A stretch of DNA of 64,000 nucleotides from Hypericibacter sp049323455 (lineage in GTDB: Bacteria; Pseudomonadota; Alphaproteobacteria; Dongiales; Dongiaceae): assembly GCA_049323455.1 (NCBI GenBank), contig JBMONF010000024.1:1-64000 (forward strand). Reading direction: 5' to 3'. Under the pieces are notes generated by a model. It was not told the DNA's origin. It saw nothing but the letters and a program-made list of their open reading frames with translations, and made no database searches. Positions 47,573 to 56,815 of the stretch are shown one piece after another. Every line of letters begins with the position of its first letter. The first letter of the stretch is position 1. The translations under genes and the position numbers were made by a program.

Positions 47573-47706
47573 CTACCGCGTCACGGCCACGCGCAGGCCC
47601 ACGGCCACCAGCATGGCGCCGGCCGCGCGATCGTTTCAGCGGCGCCTGCAATCGCTACGATCATCGCGCGCACCAACGCGTAGGCGACGCCAAGGGCCGC
47701 AGGCCC
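47573..47706 (-). pseudogene. C-terminal remnant of a LysE/RhtB-type exporter gene
   Basis: On the minus strand the last codons read RAAGAMLVAVGLRVAVTR and end at TAG 47573-47575, the normal end of LysE-family exporters. Just upstream, in a different frame, is GVAYALVRAMIVAIAGAAE, which looks like the preceding helix. The two are joined by a frameshift and lack the linker between the helices. No start or upstream half was found. The rest of the 309-base gap 47540-47848 holds nothing else recognisable. Confidence 0.45.
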
Positions 47707-47848
47707 AAGAGACGGCGCCCATCGGCTGCGGGGGGTCGTCAAGCCTTGTATAGTAGGCATTATTTCCTACATCCTAGTTGCCTTGCCAGCACTCGGGGGC
47801 TCATGCCATCCTGACGCCCGCCGAGTTTCGGCCAAATCCGGTAATATC

Positions 47849-49198
47849 ATGAAGCAATTGGAAGAATTCCTCGCCGAGCAGAAGATCGACGAGGTCGAGT
47901 GCCTCGTTGCCGACATGTCGGGCATCGCCCGCGGCAAGATCCTGCCGGCCAAGAAGTTCATCAAGAGCACGCGCGACAGCAATCTACGCCTGCCCGAGAG
48001 CGTGTTCCTGCAAACCGTCACCGGCGAATATCCGGAAGACGACGACAACACGCTGGCGACCGATCAGGACCCGGACATCTACCTGCGGCCCGATCCCGAG
48101 ACCATCTCGCTCGTGCCCTGGTACAAGGAGCCGACGGCCCAGGTCATCAACGACGCCTATTACGACGAGGACCGGCCGGTGGATATCGCCGCACGCTACG
48201 TCCTCAAGCGCGTGCTCGAGCTTTACGACGAGCGCGGCTGGCGCCCGGTGGTGGCACCCGAGCTCGAATTCTTCCTGGTCCAGGTCAACACCGATCCCGA
48301 TCTGCCGCTGCAGCCGCCGGTGGGCCAGTCGGGCCGGCCCGAGACCGGCCGGCAGTCCTACGGCATCGACGCCACCAACGAGTTCGATCCCATCTTCGAG
48401 GACGTCTACGACTATTGCGAGGCCATGGGCCTCGATGTCGACACGCTGACGCACGAAGCGGGCGCGGCGCAGATGGAGATCAACTTCAACCATGGCGATC
48501 CGCTGTGGCTCGCGGACCAGGCCTTTCTGTTCAAGCGCACGGTGCGCCACGCGGCGCTGCGCCACAATGTCTACGCCACCTTCATGGCGAAGCCGCTGGC
48601 GAACGAGCCCGGCAGCTCGATGCATATCCACCAGTCGGTCGTGGACAAGCGCACCGGGCGCAATCTCTTCGCCCATCGCGACGGCAGCGATTCCGCCCTT
48701 TTCCGCGCGCATGTCGCGGGGCTGCAGCGCTACCTGCCGCAGGTGATGCCGCTCTTGGCACCCAACGTGAATTCCTACCGGCGCCTGCAACCCTATCTCG
48801 ACGCGCCCATCAACGTGCATTGGGGCGTGGACAACCGCTCGGTGGGCCTGCGCGTGCCGATCTCGAGCGCGGCCGGCCGTCGCATCGAGAACCGGCTGGC
48901 CGGTGCCGACGCCAATCCCTATATCGCGATCGCGGCGTCGCTGGCCTGCGGCTATCTCGGCATGATCGAGCGCTTGAAGCCGAGCAAGCAGGTCGAGGGC
49001 AGTGCCTACCGGCTCGCCCATACCCTGCCGCGCACGCTCTACGATGCGCTGACGCGCTTCAACGCCTGCAAGCAGATCAAGCCGATCCTGGGCGAGCGCT
49101 TCTGCAAGGCGGTGGATTTCGTCAAGCGCGCCGAGCTCGAGGCTTATTCCCGCGTCATCAGCTCCTGGGAGCGCGAGCACCTGCTGCTGAACGTGTGA
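47849..49198 (+). CDS. glutamine-synthetase-family ligase, gamma-glutamylpolyamine synthetase-like
   Basis: A 449-residue GS-fold ATP ligase. It begins MKQLEEFLAEQKIDEVECLV and has ADMSGIARGKIL, the catalytic EAGAAQMEINFNHGDPL, the ATP-site SSMHIHQSV and the late ENRLAGADANPYIAIAASLA. These fit the PuuA/GlnA4 group acting on polyamines or other amines rather than GlnA itself. ATG 47849 fits; the longer frame adds unlikely residues. Two class III aminotransferase genes follow on the same strand, which supports polyamine catabolism. Confidence 0.88.
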   Translation: MKQLEEFLAEQKIDEVECLVADMSGIARGKILPAKKFIKSTRDSNLRLPESVFLQTVTGEYPEDDDNTLATDQDPDIYLRPDPETISLVPWYKEPTAQVINDAYYDEDRPVDIAARYVLKRVLELYDERGWRPVVAPELEFFLVQVNTDPDLPLQPPVGQSGRPETGRQSYGIDATNEFDPIFEDVYDYCEAMGLDVDTLTHEAGAAQMEINFNHGDPLWLADQAFLFKRTVRHAALRHNVYATFMAKPLANEPGSSMHIHQSVVDKRTGRNLFAHRDGSDSALFRAHVAGLQRYLPQVMPLLAPNVNSYRRLQPYLDAPINVHWGVDNRSVGLRVPISSAAGRRIENRLAGADANPYIAIAASLACGYLGMIERLKPSKQVEGSAYRLAHTLPRTLYDALTRFNACKQIKPILGERFCKAVDFVKRAELEAYSRVISSWEREHLLLNV

Positions 49199-49702
49199 GG
49201 CGACGGGCCGATCGAGCGAGGCTCAGCGCCAGGAACGACGAAAGCGCGTCACGCGCCCCCGGCCCTCGTGCTTCGACAAGCTCAGTCCATATGACCGTCG
49301 AAAGGCATGAGGTGAGCGGTCTCGGCTCATGCTTCCGCGATAGTGGGGCCGGGCCTTGCACCATTCACATGGCCGCCTTGCTTCAAGCGGGGCCGTCTTC
49401 CGCCGCTGTCGCCGTCATGCTAGCCTCTGTGCCGATCATGCAAGGATCGATCCGCCCCTTTGCGGGGCCGGTCGGCCCCGTCGGCCGATCGGGCGCCCGC
49501 TCCGAGCGCCCCGCCCCCTCCTTTGTGAGCACGGGCCGGTCGCGGCGCACGGAGTTGCTCATCCTCTGCGCCCGCATCGGCTTCAATCCATAGCGCGCTA
49601 GATCGGCATTCCGGCTCCGGCCGCGTCCCGCGCCCGTTCTTCGTGGGCCCGCGGCCGTCACCCCTTTGTTCAATGCAAGTTTCGATCGGAAGGATTCCTC
49701 TC
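49199..49702. other. 504-base gap with a family C repeat
   Basis: No gene supported. A family C palindromic unit lies at 49264-49309. Farther on are G/C-rich palindromes such as GGGGCCGGTCGGCCCC (about 49464-49479). An AAGGA ribosome site for the aminotransferase is at its right end. The A/T-richer CCCCTTTGTTCAATGCAA near 49666 may be part of that gene's promoter. Confidence 0.4.
49264..49309. repeat. REP-like unit, family C copy 1
   Basis: CTCGTGCTTCGACAAGCTCAG resembles the family C arms near 52.8 kb. The second arm (GTCGAAAGGCATGAGG) is imperfect. This one lies after the glutamine-synthetase-like gene and is likely a decayed copy. Confidence 0.6.
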
Positions 49703-51094
49703 ATGGCTCAAGCCGCTCTTCGCAACTCGACCGCCGAATGGCAGGCGCAGGACCTCGCCCATCATCTCCATCCCTTCACCGACCAGCATGCGCTGCCGGG
49801 CCACGGCGTGCGCGTCATCACGCGCGCCGAGGGAACCTATTGCTACGATTCCGAAGGGCGCCGCCTGCTCGACGGCTTCGCCGGGCTCTGGTGCGTCAAT
49901 GTCGGCTATGGCCGCAAGGAGCTGGCCAAGGTCGCCTACGACCAGATGATCGAGCTGCCCTACTACAACACCTTCTTCAAGACCACGACGCCGCCGGCGG
50001 CCGAGCTGTCGAAGATCCTGGCCGACGTCACGCCCAAAGGGCTCGCCCACGTCTTCTACGGCCTCTCGGGCTCGGACGCGAACGACACCATCGCCCGCAT
50101 GGTCCGGCACTACTGGAACATCGTGGGCAAGCCCAGCAAGAAGACCATCATCAGCCGGCACAACGCCTATCACGGCTCGACCATGGTCGCGGCCTCGATG
50201 GGCGGCATGAAGTACATGCACGAGATCGACAACCTGCCGCTGCCGGGCTTCGTCCACATCCGCCAGCCCTACTGGTATGGCGAGGGCGGCGACCTCGCGC
50301 CAGCGGAGTTCGGGCGCATGGCCGCCCAGGCGCTCGAGGAGAAGATCCTGGAGCTCGGGCCCGACAACTGCGCCGCCTTCATCGGCGAGCCGATCCAGGG
50401 GGCGGGCGGCGTCGTCATCCCGCCCGAGACCTACTGGCCCGAGATCCAGCGCATCTGCCGGAAGTACGACCTCCTGCTGATCGCCGACGAGGTGATCTGC
50501 GGCTTCGGGCGCACGGGCTACTGGTTCGCCTCCGAGTATTTCAAGATCGAGCCGGACTTCATGACGCTGGCCAAGGGCCTGACCTCGGGCTATCTGCCGC
50601 TCTCGGCCGTGATGGTCGGCGATCGGGTGGCCAACGTGATCGCCGGCGAGAGGGGCGGCGAGTTCAACCACGGCTACACCTACTCCGGCCATCCCGTCTC
50701 CTGCGCGGTCGCGATCGAGAACATCCGCATCCTGCGCGAGGAAGGGTTGATCGAGCGTGTGCATGAGGAGACCGGGCCCTATCTGGCCGAGCGGCTGCAG
50801 GAGCTGAAGGCGCACCCGCTAGTGGGCGAGGTCCGCAGCCTCGGCCTGGTCGGGGCGATCGAGCTCGTCAAGGACAAGGCCAAGCGCCAGTTCTTCGACC
50901 CGATCGGCGAGGTCGGCACGATCTGCCGCGACCACTGCTTCAAGATCGGGCTCGTGATGCGCGCCACGCGCGACACCATGCTGCTCTCCCCGCCGCTGGT
51001 CTGGACTCGCGGCCATGTGGACGAGTTCATGGAGCTCGCCCGCAAGGCGCTCGACCTGACGCTGGCCGACGTGAAGAAGAAGGGCTGGCTCTGA
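49703..51094 (+). CDS. class III aminotransferase, putrescine/omega-amine type
   Basis: PLP-dependent transaminase of 463 residues. Motifs: GFAGLWCVNVGYGRKEL, the PLP-binding YGLSGSDANDT, NAYHGSTMVAASMGG, EPIQGAGGVVIPP, LIADEVICGFGRTGYWF and the Schiff-base lysine in TLAKGLTSGYLPLS. The pattern is that of SpuC-like putrescine/polyamine:pyruvate transaminases. ATG 49703 follows GGAAGGATT. It follows the glutamine-synthetase-like gene and precedes a second paralogous transaminase. Confidence 0.92.
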   Translation: MAQAALRNSTAEWQAQDLAHHLHPFTDQHALPGHGVRVITRAEGTYCYDSEGRRLLDGFAGLWCVNVGYGRKELAKVAYDQMIELPYYNTFFKTTTPPAAELSKILADVTPKGLAHVFYGLSGSDANDTIARMVRHYWNIVGKPSKKTIISRHNAYHGSTMVAASMGGMKYMHEIDNLPLPGFVHIRQPYWYGEGGDLAPAEFGRMAAQALEEKILELGPDNCAAFIGEPIQGAGGVVIPPETYWPEIQRICRKYDLLLIADEVICGFGRTGYWFASEYFKIEPDFMTLAKGLTSGYLPLSAVMVGDRVANVIAGERGGEFNHGYTYSGHPVSCAVAIENIRILREEGLIERVHEETGPYLAERLQELKAHPLVGEVRSLGLVGAIELVKDKAKRQFFDPIGEVGTICRDHCFKIGLVMRATRDTMLLSPPLVWTRGHVDEFMELARKALDLTLADVKKKGWL

Positions 51095-51126
51095 GAGAAG
51101 TTCTGTTCGCTGGAATCATAATCCAT

Positions 51127-51344
51127 CGTCGTTCCCGCGAAAGCGCCAGGGCATGCACACAACTTCGGTTTTTATTCGTCGTCCCAGACGCTAGGCGAGC
51201 CCAAAGCCCGTAAGGGCTTTGGCATTGCGAGCCTTGCGATCTGGGACCCATGGCGACACCAAGCGTGGCATCAACATGGGTCCCCGCTTTCGCGGGGACG
51301 ACAAAATATATGTGCATGCCCTAGCGAGAAAGCGGGGGCGACGA
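51127..51344. repeat. nested inverted-repeat element, MITE-like, with family A arms
   Basis: The gap 51095-51388 holds no gene. Inside it, the 12-bp inverted repeat AGGGCATGCACA (51148-51159) / TGTGCATGCCCT (51311-51322) bounds about 175 bases that contain further nested stems: GTCCCAGA with TCTGGGAC, and AAAGCCC-GTAA-GGGCTTT. Outer arms TCGTCGTTCCCGCGAAAGCG and AAAGCGGGGGCGACGA are family A-like. An internal TCCCCGCTTTCGCGGGGACG repeats the same unit. It could be one composite non-autonomous element. Confidence 0.7.
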
Positions 51345-51388
51345 AGAGGTGCTCAAGCAGCGCCCGGACCGTCAAGGGAGGATCTCTC

Positions 51389-52786
51389 GTGCGCAACCTG
51401 AAATATGACGGCAAGGCCCTGTGGCGGATGGATCGCGACCACTATGTCCATCCCTGGACCGACTTCGCCACCTTCAAGGAGACGGGCTCGGACGTCATTG
51501 CCGAGGGCGAAGGCATCTATGTCTACGACGCCGACGGCAAGCGCTATATCGACGGCATCGGGGGCTTGTGGTGTGTCAATATCGGCTATGGCCGCGAGGA
51601 GATGGCGCAGGCCCTGGCCGAGCAGGCGCGGCGCATTTGCTACTACTCGACCTTCACGCACCTGACCACACCGCCCGCGGCCGAGCTGGCGGCGAAGCTC
51701 GCGCAACTGGCACCTGGGCCGCTCAACCATGTCTTCTACACGACCGGCGGCTCGGAATCGAACGACAGCGCCGTGCGCATCGTCTCCTTCTATTTCAACC
51801 GCCTCGGCAAGACCAAAAAGAAGAAGATCATCGCACGGCTCGACGGCTATCACGGCTCGACGCTGCTCACCGCCAGCATCACCGGCGTGATGTTCGACCG
51901 CATCGGCTTCGACACCATCGACGGGCTGGTGCACCACGTCCCCTGCCCCAACCCCTACCGCCGGCCGGACGGCATGACGGTCGAGGCGTTCTGCGACCAG
52001 TGCGTGGCCGACCTCGAAAACAAGATCCTCGAGCTCGGACCCGAGAACGTCGCCATGTTCTTCGCCGAGCCGATCATGGGTGCGGGCGGCGTGATCGTGC
52101 CGCCGCCGGGCTACCACAAGCGCACCCAGGAAGTGTGCAACAAGTACGGCGTGATCTACATCTCCGACGAGGTCGTGACCGGCTTCGGTCGGCTCGGCCA
52201 TTTCTTCGCTTCCAAGGACCGCTTCGACCTGCAGCCCGACATCATCACCACCGCCAAGGGCATCACTTCGGGCTATCAGCCGCTGGGCGCCATTCTGCTG
52301 CCGGACTTCATCTACGAGGTCATCAGCGTGCCCCAGGAGAAGGGCGCGATGTTCACCAACGGCTTCACCTATTCGGGCCATCCGATCGCCTGCGCGGCGG
52401 GCTTGAAGAACATCGAGATCATGGAGCGCGAGGACATTTGCGGCCATGTGCGCAAGGTCGGGCCCTATTTCCAGAAGCAGCTCGAGACGCTCTACGACCT
52501 GCCGATCGTGGGCGACGTGCGCGGCAGCCATTTCATGCTCTGCGTCGAGTTCGTGGCAGACCAGCGGACCAAGGCGCTGCTGCCGCCCGAGGCTGCGATC
52601 GGCCTGCGCATCGCACGGCTGGCGCAGGAGCGCGGCGCCATTGTGCGGCCCATCGGCCACCTCAACGTGATGTCGCCGCCCCTCACCATGACCAGGGAGC
52701 AGGTGGACGAGCTGGTGGCGATCCTGCGCGAGAGCGCACGCCTCGCGATGGACGAGCTCAAGCGCGAGGGCTTGTGGAACGGATGA
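51389..52786 (+). CDS. class III aminotransferase, putrescine/omega-amine type, second copy
   Basis: A 465-residue PLP transaminase related to the one at 49703. Motifs: GIGGLWCVNIGYGREEM, YTTGGSESNDSAVRI, DGYHGSTLLTASITG, EPIMGAGGVIVPP, ISDEVVTGFGRLGHFF and the lysine in TTAKGITSGYQPLG. GTG 51389 follows GGAGGATCTC. The two genes differ enough to have distinct substrates, for example different polyamines or beta-alanine. Together with the upstream ligase they form a likely amine-degradation group. Confidence 0.92.
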   Translation: MRNLKYDGKALWRMDRDHYVHPWTDFATFKETGSDVIAEGEGIYVYDADGKRYIDGIGGLWCVNIGYGREEMAQALAEQARRICYYSTFTHLTTPPAAELAAKLAQLAPGPLNHVFYTTGGSESNDSAVRIVSFYFNRLGKTKKKKIIARLDGYHGSTLLTASITGVMFDRIGFDTIDGLVHHVPCPNPYRRPDGMTVEAFCDQCVADLENKILELGPENVAMFFAEPIMGAGGVIVPPPGYHKRTQEVCNKYGVIYISDEVVTGFGRLGHFFASKDRFDLQPDIITTAKGITSGYQPLGAILLPDFIYEVISVPQEKGAMFTNGFTYSGHPIACAAGLKNIEIMEREDICGHVRKVGPYFQKQLETLYDLPIVGDVRGSHFMLCVEFVADQRTKALLPPEAAIGLRIARLAQERGAIVRPIGHLNVMSPPLTMTREQVDELVAILRESARLAMDELKREGLWNG

Positions 52787-52813
52787 GCGACGGCCGCGGC
52801 GTCATCGCAAGAA

Positions 52814-52900
52814 TGGCCTCATCCTGAGCCTGTCGAAGGATGAGGCCGCGCAATTCGCGCTCGGCAGCCCCTCATGCTTCGACAAGCTCAGCATGAGGGA
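52814..52900. repeat. REP-like pair, family C copies 2 and 3
   Basis: Two palindromes: GGCCTCATCCTGAGCC with TGTCGAAGGATGAGGCC, and CCCTCATGCTTCGACAAGCT with CAGCATGAGGG. They are in opposite orientation and lie between the convergent transaminase and parC genes, where they may act as a bidirectional terminator. Confidence 0.78.
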
Positions 52901-52926
52901 ACATCGGCGAACGCCTCGGCCGTTTG

Positions 52927-55170
52927 CTACACGAACTTGTTCGCGCGCGGGAAGCCTTGCGGCGGCAGGCGGCCGGCCTGGGCCCTGAGGCCGATCCAGT
53001 CCTTGAGGTCGGTCTCGGTGCGGGTGCGCTCGCCCGAGCGCCAGGTGAGGCCTTCCTTGAGGGTGAAGGCCTTCACGTCGGAGAGGCCGCCATCCTTGTA
53101 TTTCTGCAGGATCACGCCGCGCCCGCGCGTCATCTCGGGCAGCTCCTCGAGCTTGAAGAGCAGGAGCTTGCGGTTCTCGCCGATGACGGCGACATGGTCG
53201 GCCCCCTCCTCCACGAAGGCCAAGGCCGCCGCCTCCTCGCCCTCGGCGAGGTTCAGCACCTGCTTGCCGGCGCGGGTCTGGGCCACGACCTCCTCCTCGG
53301 GCACCACGAAGCCTCGGCCCGCGCTCGAGGCCACGATCAGCTTGCGGCCCGGCTTGTGCACGAACATCGCCACCGGCTCCGTCTGCTCGCCGAGGTCGAT
53401 CATGAGCTTCAGCGGCTCGCCGTGGCCGCGCCCGCCCGGCAGCTTGTCGACGCCCACCGTGTAGAAGCGGCCGTTGGTGGCGAAGACGATCAGCTTGTCG
53501 GTGGTCTCGGCCAGGAGATGGAAGCGCGGCCGGTCGCCCTCCTTGAACTTGATCTCGCCATTGGCCTCGACATGACCTTTCAGCGCGCGCACCCAGCCCT
53601 TGGCCGAGCAGACCACCGTGACCGGCTCGCGCTCGACCATCGCCTCCATCGGGATCTCGATCTCGGGCAAGGCGGCCCCCAGCTCGGTGCGCCGGCGCCC
53701 GAGCTCGGTCTTGGGGCCGAAGCGCTTCTTGACCTCGGCGAGCTCACCGGCGATGCGATCCCACTGCTTGCCTTCGTCCTTGACGAGGCCGCGCAGGCTC
53801 TTGCGCTCGGCCGTGAGGTCCGCATGCTCCTTGCGGATCTCGATCTCCTCGAGCTTGCGCAGGGCGCGCAGGCGCATGTTGAGGATGGCGTCGGCCTGGA
53901 GCTCGGAGAGCTCCCACTTCTTCATCATCTTCGCTTTGGGATCGTCCTCCCGGCGGATGATGCGGATCACCTCGTCGAGGTTGAGATAGGCGACGATGAG
54001 GCCGTCCAGCACTTCGAGCCGGCGGTCGATCTCGGCCAGCCGGTGGCGGCTACGACGCAACAGCACCTCGCGCCGATGATCGAGGAAAGCGTGCAGGACC
54101 TCCGGCAGCGACATGACGCGCGGCGTGTGGCCGGCGTCGAGCAGGTTCATGTTGAGGCCGAAGCGGATCTCGAGATCGGTCTGGCGGAAGAGCTGCTCCA
54201 TCAGATGGTCTGGGTCGACGTTGCGGCTCTTGGGCTCGAGCACAATGCGCACGTCGGTCGTGGACTCGTCATGCACGTCGTCGAGCAGCGGCAGCTTCTT
54301 CTGCTGCAAGAGGTCGGCAATGCGCTCGATCAGCCGCGACTTCGCCACCTGATAGGGAATCTCGGTGACGACCGCCCGCCAGGCGCCGCCCTTGAGCTGC
54401 TCGACCGCCCAGCGCGCGCGCAGGCGGAAGGAGCCGCGGCCGGTCTTGTAGGCCTCGAGGATGGCGGCGCGGTCCTCGACCAGCACGCCGCCGGTCGGGA
54501 AGTCGGGCCCCGGCATCAGCTCGACCAGCTTGGCGACGGTGGCCTTGGGGAACTTGATGAGGTGGAGCGCCGCGTCGCAGATCTCGGCGACATTGTGCGG
54601 CGGGATCGAGGTCGCCATGCCGACGGCGATGCCTTGCGCGCCGTTGGCGAGCAGGTTCGGGAAGGCGCCCGGCAGCACCACCGGCTCGATGTGCTCGCCG
54701 TCGTAGGTGGGGCGGAAATCGACCGCGTCCTCGTCGATGCCCTCGAGCATCAGGGCCGCGACCTCGGTCAGGCGCGCCTCGGTGTAACGCATGGCCGCGG
54801 CGTTGTCGCCGTCGATATTGCCGAAATTGCCCTGGCCGTCGACCAGCGGATAGCGCTGCGCGAAATCCTGGGCCAGGCGTACCAATGCGTCGTAGATCGC
54901 GGTGTCGCCGTGCGGATGAAACTTACCGATGACGTCGCCGACCACGCGCGCCGATTTCTTGTAGCCGGAGCCGGGATCGAGATGGAGCTGGCGCATCGCG
55001 TAGAGTAGCCGGCGATGCACGGGCTTGAGCCCGTCGCGCACATCGGGCAGCGAGCGCGACATGATGGTCGAGAGCGCATAGGCGAGATAGCGCTCGCTGA
55101 GCGCCTCGCTCAACGGCACCGGCTCGATGCGCTCCTGGATCAGGACGGGGGGCTTGGCAGCCTTGGCCAT
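52927..55170 (-). CDS. parC: DNA topoisomerase IV subunit A
   Basis: Type IIA topoisomerase subunit of 747 residues that decatenates chromosomes. The breakage-reunion domain has YALSTIMSRSLPDVRDGLKP, GKFHPHGDTAIYDALVRLAQ and the active-site Tyr in AAAMRYTEARL. The tower and coiled-coil regions follow. The C-terminal part has degenerate beta-pinwheel blades (GFVVPEEEVV and LLLFKLEELPEM), fewer than GyrA and with no GyrA box, which favours ParC. ATG 55170 is clear. Confidence 0.95.
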   Translation of the reverse strand: MAKAAKPPVLIQERIEPVPLSEALSERYLAYALSTIMSRSLPDVRDGLKPVHRRLLYAMRQLHLDPGSGYKKSARVVGDVIGKFHPHGDTAIYDALVRLAQDFAQRYPLVDGQGNFGNIDGDNAAAMRYTEARLTEVAALMLEGIDEDAVDFRPTYDGEHIEPVVLPGAFPNLLANGAQGIAVGMATSIPPHNVAEICDAALHLIKFPKATVAKLVELMPGPDFPTGGVLVEDRAAILEAYKTGRGSFRLRARWAVEQLKGGAWRAVVTEIPYQVAKSRLIERIADLLQQKKLPLLDDVHDESTTDVRIVLEPKSRNVDPDHLMEQLFRQTDLEIRFGLNMNLLDAGHTPRVMSLPEVLHAFLDHRREVLLRRSRHRLAEIDRRLEVLDGLIVAYLNLDEVIRIIRREDDPKAKMMKKWELSELQADAILNMRLRALRKLEEIEIRKEHADLTAERKSLRGLVKDEGKQWDRIAGELAEVKKRFGPKTELGRRRTELGAALPEIEIPMEAMVEREPVTVVCSAKGWVRALKGHVEANGEIKFKEGDRPRFHLLAETTDKLIVFATNGRFYTVGVDKLPGGRGHGEPLKLMIDLGEQTEPVAMFVHKPGRKLIVASSAGRGFVVPEEEVVAQTRAGKQVLNLAEGEEAAALAFVEEGADHVAVIGENRKLLLFKLEELPEMTRGRGVILQKYKDGGLSDVKAFTLKEGLTWRSGERTRTETDLKDWIGLRAQAGRLPPQGFPRANKFV

Positions 55171-55233
55171 GCGAAAGCGACCCTCCAGAATTGACGGCCT
55201 GTCTCGGCGCGAGAGAACGCTACTCCCTTTCTG

Positions 55234-55296
55234 TCACCCCCGGGCTTGACCCGGGGGTCCAGAGATGGATTGCCGGGTCAAGCCCGGCAATGACGC
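55234..55296. repeat. REP-like pair, family B copy 1
   Basis: Two palindromic units: CACCCCCGGGCTTGACCC followed by GGGGGTCCA, and TTGCCGGGTCAAGCCCGGCA followed by ATGACG. They are inverted relative to each other and lie in the 226-base gap upstream of parC and after the dehydrogenase. The core CCCGGGCTTGACCCGGG recurs at 58.7 and 59.1 kb. Confidence 0.78.
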
Positions 55297-55396
55297 GCAA
55301 AGGAAGCGCGCCTCGGCGCCAAGAGGCCTAGCTATGGTAGCGGCGGTTGGTCCGCGGTCAACGAATTGTGGGTTTTAGGGCAGATCGGGCGCCCTG

Positions 55397-56650
55397 TCAC
55401 CAGCGCCGATCGACCCGATAGGGCGCCATGTCGAGGCCGGTGTCGCGCCCCGCCATGAGGTCCGCGATGAGCCGCCCGGTGATGGCGCCATAGGTCAGGC
55501 CCAGATGGCCGTGGCCGAAGGCGAAGAAGCAGTTGGGATGGCGGCCGGCGCCGATGACCGGCACGGAGTCGGGGACCGAGGGGCGGAAGCCCATCCATTC
55601 GGTCTTGCCCTCCTCCTTGAGGCCGGGAAAGACGGTGCGGCCGCGCTCCAGGAGAACCCGCGCGCGGTCGTAATTGGGCGGCAGGTCGAGGCCGCCCAAT
55701 TCGACCGTGCCGGCGAAGCGCAGCCCATGCTCCAAGGGCGTGGCCACGAAGCCGTAATCGCCGATATGGATCGGCAGGTGCGGCATCACGGCCGGGTTGG
55801 GCAGCATGACGTGATAGCCGCGCTCGGTATCGAGCGGGACTTTGTGCCCGAGCATCTTGGTGAAAGGCTTCGACCAGGCGCCCGCCGCGATCACCACGGC
55901 ATCGACCGCGTGGCTTGCCTTGTCGGTCTCGATCGCGCGGGGCCCGTTCGGGCTCATGGCGAAGCCCTTGACCGCCTCCTGCAGGATCGTGCCCCCGCAC
56001 GCGACGAAATGGCGCGCCAGCTCCTGCACGAGCCGGAAATTGTTCACCGTATGCGCATGCTCGGGATAGAAGACGCCGTGCTTGAAGTCGGGCGCCAGGC
56101 TCGGCTCGAGCTGGCGCAGCTCGTGCTGGCCCAGGATGTCGAACTTGACGCCGCGCCGTCGCGCCAACTCGAGCTCGTGCCGGGCCGAAGCGAAGCTCGC
56201 GTCGGTGCGATAGATACTGAGCCAGCCCTTCTCCTGCAGCATGTCGATAATGCCGGCCTCTCGCATCAGCGTCTTGAAGGCCGGGATCGATTCCTTCGAC
56301 AGCGCGTGGAGCGCCATCGAGATCCGCTCGACCCGCGAGGGGGTGCTGGCGGCGACGAACTTGATCAGCCACGGCGCCAGCTTCGGCATGTAGCGCCAGC
56401 GGATCGCGAGCGGCCCCAGCGGATCCATCAGCATCTTCGGCACGCGCCAGAGAATGCCCGGCATGGCGACCGGCTCGCAGGAAGCGCCGGCGATGATCGC
56501 GGCGTTGCCCTTGGAGGTCCCTTCGCCGGGGGCCCCGCGGTCGATCACGGTGACGCGGTGGCCGTCGCGCTGGAGGTAAAGCGCCGTGCAGATTCCGACG
56601 ATGCCGGCGCCGACGACGCCGACATGACGGGGGTTGGCGGTGGCGGTCAT
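55397..56650 (-). CDS. D-amino-acid dehydrogenase (DadA-like FAD oxidoreductase)
   Basis: A 417-residue FAD enzyme of the DAO family. The dinucleotide-binding start is HVGVVGAGIVGICTALYLQR. EHAHTVNNFRLVQELARHF and the C-terminal FAFGHGHLGLTYGAITGRLI are DadA-like. ATG 56650 is chosen: the open frame extends much farther upstream, but that part is antisense to the lipoprotein hydrolase. Its natural substrate (D-Ala, another D-amino acid or an amine) is not shown. It lacks an adjacent alanine racemase. Confidence 0.88.
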   Translation of the reverse strand: MTATANPRHVGVVGAGIVGICTALYLQRDGHRVTVIDRGAPGEGTSKGNAAIIAGASCEPVAMPGILWRVPKMLMDPLGPLAIRWRYMPKLAPWLIKFVAASTPSRVERISMALHALSKESIPAFKTLMREAGIIDMLQEKGWLSIYRTDASFASARHELELARRRGVKFDILGQHELRQLEPSLAPDFKHGVFYPEHAHTVNNFRLVQELARHFVACGGTILQEAVKGFAMSPNGPRAIETDKASHAVDAVVIAAGAWSKPFTKMLGHKVPLDTERGYHVMLPNPAVMPHLPIHIGDYGFVATPLEHGLRFAGTVELGGLDLPPNYDRARVLLERGRTVFPGLKEEGKTEWMGFRPSVPDSVPVIGAGRHPNCFFAFGHGHLGLTYGAITGRLIADLMAGRDTGLDMAPYRVDRRW

Positions 56651-56815
56651 GAATGGGCCCTTCTCGATGCCGCCTATCGGGTAGAGGATGCGGGGTTTCG
56701 AATCAAGCCCGCGGGGGTGAAATCGTCCGCTTCTTGGCCACGCGCGAAGGTCTGCGACAATGAGGGCCGGCCCCGATAGGATATCCGCCCCTGACGCCGG
56801 GACCGGCACCCGCCG

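Noticed and set aside
51127..55296. CRISPR array from the repeated palindromes
   Set aside because: Copies are scattered or paired in opposite orientation, without regular spacers or cas genes.
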